DNA of 64,000 nucleotides from Bradyrhizobium genosp. L (lineage in GTDB: Bacteria; Pseudomonadota; Alphaproteobacteria; Rhizobiales; Xanthobacteraceae): positions 3,906,001 to 3,970,000 of the forward strand of contig NZ_CP061378.1 of assembly GCF_015624485.1 (NCBI RefSeq). Reading direction: 5' to 3'. Both the position numbers and the translations under genes were made by a program. Positions 57,243 through 64,000 of this stretch are shown in pieces. Numbering within the stretch: position 1 is the first letter of the stretch; each line of letters begins with the position of its first letter. A model generated the notes under the pieces. It made no database searches, had not been told where the DNA came from, and was given only the letters and a program-made list of their open reading frames with translations.

Positions 57243-58400
57243 TCACGGCTTCCAACGGCCGATCTTGAAGGCCGCCAGATGACCCGGAACGTCCTGCGGA
57301 TCGAACGGCGGACCGGCAAAGGCGCCGATCGCGTGGGAGACGCCTGCGGGACGGCCCGAGGCGGCGTCGTAGAGGTCCGGTCGGAACACGGCCATGGCGG
57401 CCTTCAGCGCCTCCGGCTTGAACGGCGTCTGGCCCCAGCGGACCATCTGGGCGTACAGCCAGGCCGCCTGCGCCGGATCGGGCCGCGCCGCCGCCTCGCG
57501 CCCGACCAGCAAATACCGGTTGCTCTCCCGCATGGTGCCGTCGGGCGAGATCTTCAGCCTGCCATCGAGCGTGCGCTGGATGACGCCGGCATCGACCCCG
57601 ATGCGTTCGGGCGAGCTGAGGATGCGCGCCACCTCGCCCCGGTTCTCCGGTTGCTCGATGAACTCGGCGGCGTGCAGATGCGCACGCAGCAGCGCCGCCA
57701 CCACATCCGGATGCTTCTCCGACCAGGCCTGTCGCACCGCCAGCACCTTCTCGACCGCGCTGAGCAGGATGTCAGCGACGAAATGAAGGATGTGACCGAT
57801 GCCGAGATCGACCGCGATCGAATTCCAGGGCGCGCCGACGCAGAAGGCGTCGATATGCCCATTGGCGAGGCTGTCCACCATGTAGGGCGGCGGCAGCACC
57901 ACGAGCTGGACGTCCTCGTCGGGATCGACACCGCCGGCGGCCATCCAGAACCGCAGCTGATAATTGTGGGTCGAGAACGGGAAGGTCATGCCGAAGGTCA
58001 GCGGCTCCGCCCCGCTCTTCTTTCGTTTCGCCACCACGCGCGCCAGTGCGCGCGAGGTCGCCATCGGATCGAAACGGTCGCCGTCGATCTCCTCCATCAA
58101 CGCCGCATGCAGCGCCGGCGACACCGTGATGGCGTTGCCGTTGAGCCCGAGATTGAACGGCGCTGCGATCGGCACCTTGACGTGGCCAAGCCCGAGGTGT
58201 GAGGCGATCGCCACCGGCGCCAACAGATGCGCGGCATCGAACAGGCCGATATTGAGCTTGTCGCGGACGTTCGACCACGACACCTCCCGCACCAAGGTGA
58301 CGTCGAGCCCTTCGGCCGCGGCAAATCCCTTGTCGACCGCGACGATCAGCGCGGCGGCGTCGACCAGCGGAATGAACCCGATGCTCAGGGATGAGGTCAT
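57243..58400 (-). CDS. nasS: Nitrate/nitrite sensor NasS (NrtA-like, no signal peptide)
   Basis: A 385-residue periplasmic-binding-fold protein of the NrtA type that lacks a signal peptide, so it acts in the cytoplasm. It starts S-L-S-I-G-F-I-P-L-V-D-A-A-A-L-I-V-A and has W-S-N-V-R-D-K-L, G-M-T-F-P-F-S-T-H-N-Y and P-P-Y-M-V. In NasST systems NasS holds NasT inactive until it binds nitrate or nitrite. Its start overlaps nasT's stop by four bases. nirA follows after a 347-base leader region. Confidence 0.9.
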   Translation of the reverse strand: MTSSLSIGFIPLVDAAALIVAVDKGFAAAEGLDVTLVREVSWSNVRDKLNIGLFDAAHLLAPVAIASHLGLGHVKVPIAAPFNLGLNGNAITVSPALHAALMEEIDGDRFDPMATSRALARVVAKRKKSGAEPLTFGMTFPFSTHNYQLRFWMAAGGVDPDEDVQLVVLPPPYMVDSLANGHIDAFCVGAPWNSIAVDLGIGHILHFVADILLSAVEKVLAVRQAWSEKHPDVVAALLRAHLHAAEFIEQPENRGEVARILSSPERIGVDAGVIQRTLDGRLKISPDGTMRESNRYLLVGREAAARPDPAQAAWLYAQMVRWGQTPFKPEALKAAMAVFRPDLYDAASGRPAGVSHAIGAFAGPPFDPQDVPGHLAAFKIGRWKP

Positions 58401-58987
58401 TTCAACAGCTCCGACGCGGTCAGGATCGATTGCGCGATCTCCCCGATCTTTTTCTTCTCGCGCATCGCGGTCGAGCGCATCAGCACATAGGCTTCTTCCT
58501 CCGTCAGCCCCTTCAGCTTCATCAGAATGCCCTTGGCGCGGTCGATCACCTTGCGCTCCTCCAGCGCATGCTTGGTGCGGTCGAGCTCGTCCTGCAGCTT
58601 GGAGAAGGCGTTGAAGCGGGAGACGCAGAGGTCGAGGATCGGCTTGATCCGCTCCTTCTTCAGCCCGTCGACGATGTAGGCGGAGACGCCGGCATCGACC
58701 GAGGCCTGGATCGAGGCGGCATCGCTTTGGTCGACGAACATCGCGATCGGCCGGCGCACGGCCCGGCTGACCTGGAACATTTGTTCCAGCACGTCGCGGC
58801 TGGGGTTCTCGAGATCGATGACGATGATCTCGGGGTCGAGCGCATAGATCCGCGAGAGCAGGCTCTGCATCTCGCTGATATGGACGACATCGGTGTAGCC
58901 GGCCTCGCGCAGTCCCTCCTCGAGGATGGCCGCGCGGATCGGGCTCTCGTCGACGATGACGATCTTGGGGGACGTTTCAGCGCTCAT
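58397..58987 (-). CDS. nasT: ANTAR-domain transcription antiterminator NasT
   Basis: A 196-residue response-regulator-like antiterminator. A receiver-type domain (I-V-I-V-D-E-S-P-I-R at the start, V-I-D-L-E-N-P central) is followed by a coiled-coil and the C-terminal ANTAR domain (V-I-D-R-A-K-G-I-L-M-K, L-T-E-E-E-A-Y-V-L-M-R). It binds nascent RNA hairpins in nitrate/nitrite assimilation leaders. I chose ATG 58987; an in-frame extension runs to 59086. Its stop overlaps nasS by four bases. Confidence 0.92.
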   Translation of the reverse strand: MSAETSPKIVIVDESPIRAAILEEGLREAGYTDVVHISEMQSLLSRIYALDPEIIVIDLENPSRDVLEQMFQVSRAVRRPIAMFVDQSDAASIQASVDAGVSAYIVDGLKKERIKPILDLCVSRFNAFSKLQDELDRTKHALEERKVIDRAKGILMKLKGLTEEEAYVLMRSTAMREKKKIGEIAQSILTASELLK

Positions 58988-59101
58988 CGACGACTCGTAA
59001 AACCCGGCAACGCATCCATAACACGCCGAAGCGGTGCGGAAAGGGTTGTAATTCTCGGCAATTGGGACTAGCTCCTGCCCATCCATCAGGCAGATTCAGA
59101 T

Positions 59102-60427
59102 ATGCAAGAGGCCGCCGCGCCGAAAGTGAGCTTTGTGTCCTTGGGATGCCCCAAGGCCTTGGTCGATTCCGAGCGCATCATCACCCGGCTGCGCGCGGAA
59201 GGCTATGAGCTCGCGCGCAAGCATGACGGCGCCGACATCGTCATCGTCAACACCTGCGGCTTCCTCGACAGCGCCAAGCAGGAATCGCTCGCCGCGATCG
59301 GCGAGGCCATGGCCGAAAACGGCAAGGTCATCGTCACCGGCTGCATGGGGGCCGAGCCCGAGCAGATCGAGACCGCCTACCCCGGCGTGCTCTCGATCAC
59401 GGGTCCGCAGCAATATGAGAGCGTGCTCGATGCCGTGCACCGCGCGCTGCCGCCGGCGCACAATCCGCATCTCGATCTGGTACCGCCGCAGGGCGTCAAG
59501 CTGACCCCGCGGCACTACGCTTACTTGAAGATTTCCGAAGGCTGCAACAACCGCTGCAGCTTCTGCATCATCCCGAAGCTGCGCGGCGATCTGGTGTCGC
59601 GCCCGGCCAACGACGTGCTGCGCGAGGCCGAGCGGCTGGTGAAGGCCGGCGTCAAGGAATTGCTCGTCATCTCGCAGGATACGTCGGCCTATGGCGTCGA
59701 CCTGAAATATGCCGAAAGTCCCTGGCAGGACCGCGCCGTCCGCGCCAAATTCTTCGACCTCGCGAAAGAGCTCGGCGAACTCGGCGCCTGGGTCCGGCTG
59801 CAATACGTCTACCCCTACCCGCATGTCGACGAGGTCATCGGGTTGATGACCGAGGGCAAGGTGCTGCCCTATCTCGACATCCCCTTCCAGCATGCGAGCC
59901 CCGACGTGCTGCGCGCGATGAAGCGCCCGGCAGCGCAGGAGAAGACGTTGGGGCGGATCCAGAAGTGGCGCGAGCAGTGTCCTGACTTGACCCTGCGCTC
60001 GACCTTCATCGTCGGCTTCCCCGGCGAGACCGATGCCGATTTCGCCTATCTGCTGGACTGGCTCGAGGACGCCCAGATCGACCGTCTCGGCTGCTTCAAA
60101 TACGAGCCGGTCGCGGGTGCTGCGTCGAATGCAATCGGCAACGCGGTGCCCGGCGAGGTCAAGCAGGAGCGCTGGAATGCGCTGATGGCGCGGCAGCAGA
60201 AGATTTCGGCCAAGCGCCTGAAGCGCAAGGTCGGCACCCGCCAGCAGGTGATCATCGACGAGGTCGGGCCGACGGTGGCAAAGGGGCGCTCAAAGGCCGA
60301 CGCGCCCGAGATCGACGGTGCCGTCTATCTCTCCAGCCGCCGTCCGCTCAAGGTCGGCGAGATCGTCACCGCGAAGATCGAACGCGCCGATCAGTACGAT
60401 CTACACGGTAGTGTCGCGGGGTTTTAG
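59102..60427 (+). CDS. rimO: Ribosomal protein S12 methylthiotransferase
   Basis: A 441-residue radical-SAM enzyme that methylthiolates an Asp of ribosomal protein S12. The N-terminal MTTase domain has [12 protein letters not shown] (RimO-typical), with further Cys in N-T-C-G-F and T-G-C-M-G; the radical-SAM cluster is C-N-N-R-C-S-F-C; a TRAM domain ends the protein. The S-L-G-C-P-K start distinguishes RimO from MiaB. Divergent from nasT. Confidence 0.95.
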   Translation: MQEAAAPKVSFVSLGCPKALVDSERIITRLRAEGYELARKHDGADIVIVNTCGFLDSAKQESLAAIGEAMAENGKVIVTGCMGAEPEQIETAYPGVLSITGPQQYESVLDAVHRALPPAHNPHLDLVPPQGVKLTPRHYAYLKISEGCNNRCSFCIIPKLRGDLVSRPANDVLREAERLVKAGVKELLVISQDTSAYGVDLKYAESPWQDRAVRAKFFDLAKELGELGAWVRLQYVYPYPHVDEVIGLMTEGKVLPYLDIPFQHASPDVLRAMKRPAAQEKTLGRIQKWREQCPDLTLRSTFIVGFPGETDADFAYLLDWLEDAQIDRLGCFKYEPVAGAASNAIGNAVPGEVKQERWNALMARQQKISAKRLKRKVGTRQQVIIDEVGPTVAKGRSKADAPEIDGAVYLSSRRPLKVGEIVTAKIERADQYDLHGSVAGF

Positions 60428-60462
60428 TACCATCCTGGCTCGCGACACATGGGGGAGCGGAC

Positions 60463-60792
60463 GTGGATAGCGGTACAGCGGCGGTTCTCGGGTCACTAAT
60501 TGGCAGTACGACCGGCGTCGCAACGATGTTGCTGGGCGAGTATCTTCGAAATAGACGACGTACTCGCTTGGACGGAATACGCAAAGTTACTTTGCAAAAA
60601 CTGCTGCAGAACCCAAAGTTTGAGTGGCGCAAACTGTCTACTCTCTCCAATTCGATTGGGTTGGACGAAGACGAGACCGTTGAAATGCTCCTTGAGATTG
60701 GCGCACGAAAGAACCCCCTCAAGGGCAGCGTGACGTGGGGTCTAGTTTCCCGGCATCCGTGGCCAGACGAAGTCGAGGAGGCCGAAAGCTAG
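60463..60792 (+). CDS. Small membrane-anchored protein with a winged-helix-like tail, unknown function
   Basis: A 109-residue protein. A hydrophobic N terminus (A-A-V-L-G-S-L-I-G-S-T-T-G-V-A-T-M-L-L) precedes a basic R-N-R-R-R-T-R and a helical domain (L-Q-K-L-L, W-R-K-L-S-T-L, E-D-E-T-V-E-M-L-L-E-I-G-A-R) ending W-G-L-V-S-R-H-P. I recall similar 'WGLxSR' hypothetical proteins in proteobacteria. The start is GTG 60463, with GGGGGAG upstream. Base composition is clearly lower in GC than the flanking rimO and argD, suggesting transfer. Confidence 0.65.
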   Translation: MDSGTAAVLGSLIGSTTGVATMLLGEYLRNRRRTRLDGIRKVTLQKLLQNPKFEWRKLSTLSNSIGLDEDETVEMLLEIGARKNPLKGSVTWGLVSRHPWPDEVEEAES

Positions 60793-60961
60793 GGTGTCCG
60801 GGGTTGGCGCTTGACATTGCCGGCTCTCAGGCTGTATGCCCACGCGCCATGAAGCTGAACCGGACCAACCGCCGCGCCATCTGCCAGCGTCGTACCAACG
60901 ACGATGAGGGGCCGCGCCGTGTCCGACGCCAGCGCTGATTAAGTAGATCAGCCCAGGTTTT

Positions 60962-61000
60962 CGAGAAGGCCGCGCCCCCAAGCGCGGCCTTCTCGCTTTT
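60962..61000 (+). terminator. Intrinsic terminator
   Basis: CGAGAAGGCCGCGC and GCGCGGCCTTCTCG form a perfect 14-base stem around a six-base loop, followed by CTTTT. It separates the small gene region from the aminotransferase gene. Confidence 0.88.
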
Positions 61001-61040
61001 CGGCCCACCTTTATCCCCCACACCACCAGAGGAGATCGAC

Positions 61041-62237
61041 ATGACCAACGCCACCCATCCGTTCGACGCGCTGATGGACATCACCGCCCGTCCCGAGGTC
61101 GTGTTCGTGCGCGGCGCCGGCTCGTACCTCTGGGACGACAACCGCAACCGCTATCTCGATTTCGTGCAGGGCTGGGCCGTCAATCCGCTGGGTCATGCGC
61201 CGACCGCGGTTGCCGACGCGCTGGCCGCGCAGGCCAAACGGCTGCTGACGCCGAGCCCCGCGTTCTACAACGATCAGAGCCTGAAGCTCGCGAAGATGCT
61301 GGTCGACAACAGCTGCTTCGACCAGGTGTTCTTCGCCAACTCGGGCGCAGAGGCCAATGAGGGCGCGATCAAGCTCGCGCGCAAATTCGGTGCGAAGTAC
61401 AAGAACGGCGCGCATGAGATCATCACCTTCGAAGGCGGCTTCCACGGCCGCACGCTCGCGACGATGTCGGCGTCGGGCAAGAAGGCATTCGAGCCGTTGT
61501 TCGAACCCAAGGTGCCCGGCTTCAGAAAGGCAAAGCTGAACGACATCGAGTCGGTGCGAAAGCTGATCACATCGTCGACCGTCGCCGTGATGCTGGAGCC
61601 GGTCCAGGGCGAAGCCGGCGTGTGGCCCGCGACCGACGCCTTCCTGCAGGAGCTGCGCGCGCTGACCCAGCAGCGCGGCCTGCTGCTGATCGTGGACGAG
61701 ATCCAGACCGGCATCGGCCGGACCGGAAAACTGTTCGGCTACCAGCATGCCGGGATCGAACCCGACATTATGACGCTCGGTAAGGGCATCGGCGGCGGCG
61801 TGCCGCTTGCGGCGCTGCTCGCGACCGAGCACGCCGCGTGCTTCGAACACGGCGACCAGGGCGGCACCTTCAACGGCAATCCGTTGATGTGCGCCGCAGG
61901 CATTGCCGTGCTTGAGCAGATCGCGCAGGCCGATTTCCTGAGTTCGGTTGTCGACACCGGCCTCTATCTGGAGAGCGAGTTGCAGCGGTTGTCGGCGCGG
62001 CATGGGCTGGGCGGCATCCGGGGCCGCGGGCTGTTGCTCGCGCTCGACCTCAAGATGCCGATCGGCGCCGCCGTCGTCGCCGAGGCCTTTGCCGCCGGCG
62101 TGCTGGTCAACTCGCCGCAGCCGGACACGCTGCGCTTGATGCCGGCGCTCAACGTCGCGCGCGAGGAGATCGCTGAGATGACCGATTGCCTGGATACGGT
62201 GCTGACGAAGGTCGGCGCGGCGCGGCGGGTAGCGTAG
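61041..62237 (+). CDS. argD: Acetylornithine aminotransferase
   Basis: A 398-residue PLP-dependent class III aminotransferase, converting N-acetylglutamate semialdehyde to N-acetylornithine in arginine synthesis. Features: [11 protein letters not shown] near residue 35, [26 protein letters not shown] and the PLP Lys in [15 protein letters not shown] lies before the ATG. It is not next to argF here, so a related role (other acyl-diamine or GABA-type amine) cannot be excluded. Confidence 0.88.
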   Translation: MTNATHPFDALMDITARPEVVFVRGAGSYLWDDNRNRYLDFVQGWAVNPLGHAPTAVADALAAQAKRLLTPSPAFYNDQSLKLAKMLVDNSCFDQVFFANSGAEANEGAIKLARKFGAKYKNGAHEIITFEGGFHGRTLATMSASGKKAFEPLFEPKVPGFRKAKLNDIESVRKLITSSTVAVMLEPVQGEAGVWPATDAFLQELRALTQQRGLLLIVDEIQTGIGRTGKLFGYQHAGIEPDIMTLGKGIGGGVPLAALLATEHAACFEHGDQGGTFNGNPLMCAAGIAVLEQIAQADFLSSVVDTGLYLESELQRLSARHGLGGIRGRGLLLALDLKMPIGAAVVAEAFAAGVLVNSPQPDTLRLMPALNVAREEIAEMTDCLDTVLTKVGAARRVA

Positions 62238-62248
62238 CTCTTACAGCA

Positions 62249-62334
62249 ATCGTCATTGCGAGGAGCGAAGCGACGAAGCAATCCATCGGTCCCCGCGTGG
62301 ACAGATGGATTGCTTCGCTTCGCTCGCAATGACG
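62249..62334. repeat. Dispersed palindromic element, type E
   Basis: CGTCATTGCGAG...GAAGCAATCCAT and ATGGATTGCTTC...CTCGCAATGACG form long inverted arms around a short centre, about 86 bases. This is a very common rhizobial intergenic palindrome. It lies between convergent argD and the quinone oxidoreductase. Confidence 0.8.
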
Positions 62335-62340
62335 GGGAGA

Positions 62341-63315
62341 CTACGGCCGCAAGATCGCCGCGCCCGTGGTCGCCCGGCTCTCCAGGTCGATATGCGCCTT
62401 CGCGACGTCCTTCAGCGCATAAGCGTGATTGATCGGGACATGCAGCTTGCCGTTGATCACGGCGGCGAACAGCGTGTCGGCGCCTTCGAGCAGCTCCTTG
62501 CGGGTGCCGACATAATCGTTGAGCTTCGGCCGGGTCGCAAACAGCGAGCCGTGGTTGTTGAGCTCGGCGAGCGGGAATGGCGGCACCGGACCGGAGGCGT
62601 TGCCGAACGAGACGAACAGGCCGCGCGGCCGAAGGCACGACAGCGATCCCGGGAAGGTGGTCTTGCCGACGCCGTCATAGACGACGTCGCAAAGCTCGCC
62701 GCGGCTGATTTGTTTGACGCGCTCGACGAAATTCTCCTCGTTGTAGAGGATGACGTGGTCGCAGCCGTTGGCGAGCGCGATGTCGGCCTTGGCCTTGGAG
62801 CCGACGGTGCCGATGACATGCGCGCCGAGCGCCCGCGCCCATTGGCAGGCGAGCAACCCGATGCCGCCGGCCGCGGCGTGGATCAGCACGCGGTGGCCCT
62901 GCTCGACCTTGAAGGTCTTGTGCAGGAGATACCAGACCGTCAGGCCCTTGAGCATCAGCACGGCGCCCTGCTCATAGGTGATGTGGTCGGGCAGTTTGAC
63001 CAGCTTGTCGGCGGGGATGACGCGCTCGGAGGCGTAGCCGCCGAGATTGTAGTAATAGGCGACGCGGTCGCCGGGATGGAAATTGGTCACGCCCGGGCCG
63101 ACCGCCAAGACCTCACCCGCGGCCTCGTTGCCGGCGATGAACGGCAGGCCGGGCGCCTTGTACAGGCCGGTGCGGAAATAGACGTCGATGAAGTTCAGCC
63201 CGACCGCGTGCTGGCGGATGCGAACCTCGCCCGCGCCGGGCGCGCCGACCTCGACGTCCTCATAGGTCAGGACTTCCGGGCCCCCTACCTTGTGCACCCG
63301 CACGGCCTTGGTCAT
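62341..63315 (-). CDS. NADPH:quinone oxidoreductase (zeta-crystallin type)
   Basis: A 324-residue zinc-free MDR-superfamily reductase, reducing quinones with NADPH. The N-terminal V-G-L-N-F-I-D-V-Y-F-R-T-G-L-Y is diagnostic, and the NADPH motif is A-A-A-G-G-I-G-L-L-A. Length is normal. ATG 63315 follows AAGGGGAGGGAC. It is convergent with argD across the palindrome and divergent in direction from nothing on its left; terC lies upstream on the same strand. Confidence 0.92.
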   Translation of the reverse strand: MTKAVRVHKVGGPEVLTYEDVEVGAPGAGEVRIRQHAVGLNFIDVYFRTGLYKAPGLPFIAGNEAAGEVLAVGPGVTNFHPGDRVAYYYNLGGYASERVIPADKLVKLPDHITYEQGAVLMLKGLTVWYLLHKTFKVEQGHRVLIHAAAGGIGLLACQWARALGAHVIGTVGSKAKADIALANGCDHVILYNEENFVERVKQISRGELCDVVYDGVGKTTFPGSLSCLRPRGLFVSFGNASGPVPPFPLAELNNHGSLFATRPKLNDYVGTRKELLEGADTLFAAVINGKLHVPINHAYALKDVAKAHIDLESRATTGAAILRP

Positions 63316-63399
63316 GTCAGTCCCTCCCCTTAAGGTTCTCGCGTGACGCGAGCGAATGCCATCGCGGCCGGCTTGTCAACCAAGCGGCTCGGAACCCGG

Positions 63400-64000
63400 C
63401 TATCCCGTAGCCTTCTTGCGGTTGCGCCGCGCCAGCACGTTGAACATCTCGACGGCGGCCGAGAACGCGATCGCGAAATAGATGTAGCCGCGCGGGATGT
63501 GGAAGCTGAAGCCGTCGGCGACCAGCGCGACGCCGATCAAGACCAGGAACGCCAGCGCCAGCATCTTGGTGGTCGGGTGCTCCGCGACGAACCGCGCCAC
63601 CGGCCCGGACGAGATGTACATGATCGCGCAGGCGATCACGACCGCCGCGATCATGATCTCGATATGTTGCGCCATGCCGATCGCGGTGATGATCGAATCC
63701 AGCGAGAACACCAGGTCGATGACGATGATCTGCACGATCACCCAGAAGAACGCGCTCGGGTTCGGCTTGGCGTCCTCGTCGGCATCGCGCGCCTCGACCT
63801 CGCCGTGGATCTCGTGGGTCGCCTTCGCGATCAGGAACAGGCCGCCGCCGATCAGGATGATGTCGCGCCAGGACAGCGCGATGTTCTTGACCGTGATCAC
63901 CGGCTCGGTCAGCCCGATCAGCCAGACCAGGATCGACAGCAGCACGATGCGGAACACCAGCGCCAGCGCCAGCCCGATTTGCCGGGCCCGCTTGGCCTGC
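63400..64000 (-). CDS. TerC-family membrane protein, 5' end outside the window
   Basis: The C-terminal 200 or so residues of a TerC/YkoY-type integral membrane protein. The family motifs are present: hydrophobic segments with I-D-L-V-F-S-L-D-S-I-I-T-A-I-G (metal-binding Asp residues) and K-M-L-A-L-A-F-L-V-L-I-G. TerC proteins aid metal export or Mn homeostasis and membrane-protein metalation. The frame is open to the right edge, so the start is missing; an internal GTG at 63957 is not the true start. Confidence 0.88.
   Translation of the reverse strand, partial: QAKRARQIGLALALVFRIVLLSILVWLIGLTEPVITVKNIALSWRDIILIGGGLFLIAKATHEIHGEVEARDADEDAKPNPSAFFWVIVQIIVIDLVFSLDSIITAIGMAQHIEIMIAAVVIACAIMYISSGPVARFVAEHPTTKMLALAFLVLIGVALVADGFSFHIPRGYIYFAIAFSAAVEMFNVLARRNRKKATG

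Noticed and set aside
60849..60938. 29-codon Arg-rich ORF before the terminator at 60962
   Set aside because: No ribosome-binding site and a composition expected by chance; its only support is the nearby terminator.

Overview
The window reads as a chromosomal segment of a high-GC alphaproteobacterium, most probably Bradyrhizobium or a close relative. This rests on recognition, not on a search. The supports are the gene set (nasT-nasS-nirA, pxpBCA, a metG-holB-tmk-dac-rlpA block), EcfG-type and alphaproteobacterial LexA-type regulatory sequences, and several dispersed palindromic intergenic elements familiar from rhizobial genomes. There is no phage, transposase, CRISPR array or plasmid function. 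Nearly all genes look intact; the two at the window edges are cut.

Layout. 1-6.2 kb: a carboxylate uptake and CoA-activation cluster (3' end of one acyl-CoA ligase, a TetR regulator, TRAP binding protein, fused TRAP DctQM permease, second acyl-CoA ligase). 6.3-7.0 kb: a compositionally different membrane protein. 7.1-14.8 kb: a conserved minus-strand block (MBL hydrolase, tatD, metG, holB, tmk, D,D-carboxypeptidase, rlpA); its MetRS carries a long histone-H1-like N-terminal tail. 15.2-18.0 kb: small membrane proteins, tRNA-Ser(UGA), a divergent alpha/beta-hydrolase/HxlR pair with a twin operator, and two small unknown genes. 18.1-29.2 kb: a PQQ-type dehydrogenase-like protein, then a signalling locus with a response-regulator/PAS/HWE kinase, a 2096-residue poly-HAMP hybrid kinase (eleven about 92-residue repeats, GAF, HisKA/HATPase, three receivers), and a PAS kinase with receiver preceded by two EcfG-like promoter matches.

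29.3-34.5 kb: small genes, including a divergent pair sharing a LexA-type box and a pair of DUF982-like paralogues, then a UvrD-family helicase, a class III cyclase and a PilZ protein. 34.7-37.7 kb: an MFS / acyl-CoA-dehydrogenase-like flavoprotein / VOC catabolic operon. 39.2-47.5 kb: a complete sugar-type ABC importer followed by a D-2-hydroxyacid dehydrogenase, an amidase, a Pro-rich protein and a PheC-like cyclohexadienyl dehydratase. 48.5-52.5 kb: cupin and RraA-like genes and the 5-oxoprolinase operon pxpB-pxpC-pxpA. 53.5-59.0 kb: the nitrite assimilation unit nasT-nasS-nirA-reductase, with a sigma54-like promoter and structured leader before nirA. 59.1-64.0 kb: rimO, a small low-GC membrane protein, an acetylornithine aminotransferase, a quinone oxidoreductase and a truncated terC.

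The items most worth pursuing are the poly-HAMP kinase locus with its stress-type promoters, the histone-tailed methionyl-tRNA synthetase, the LexA-boxed small gene pair, and the dedicated flavin/Fe-S reductase that overlaps nirA. I did not find a clear new defence or mobile system. All family assignments were made by eye from motifs, without database searches.
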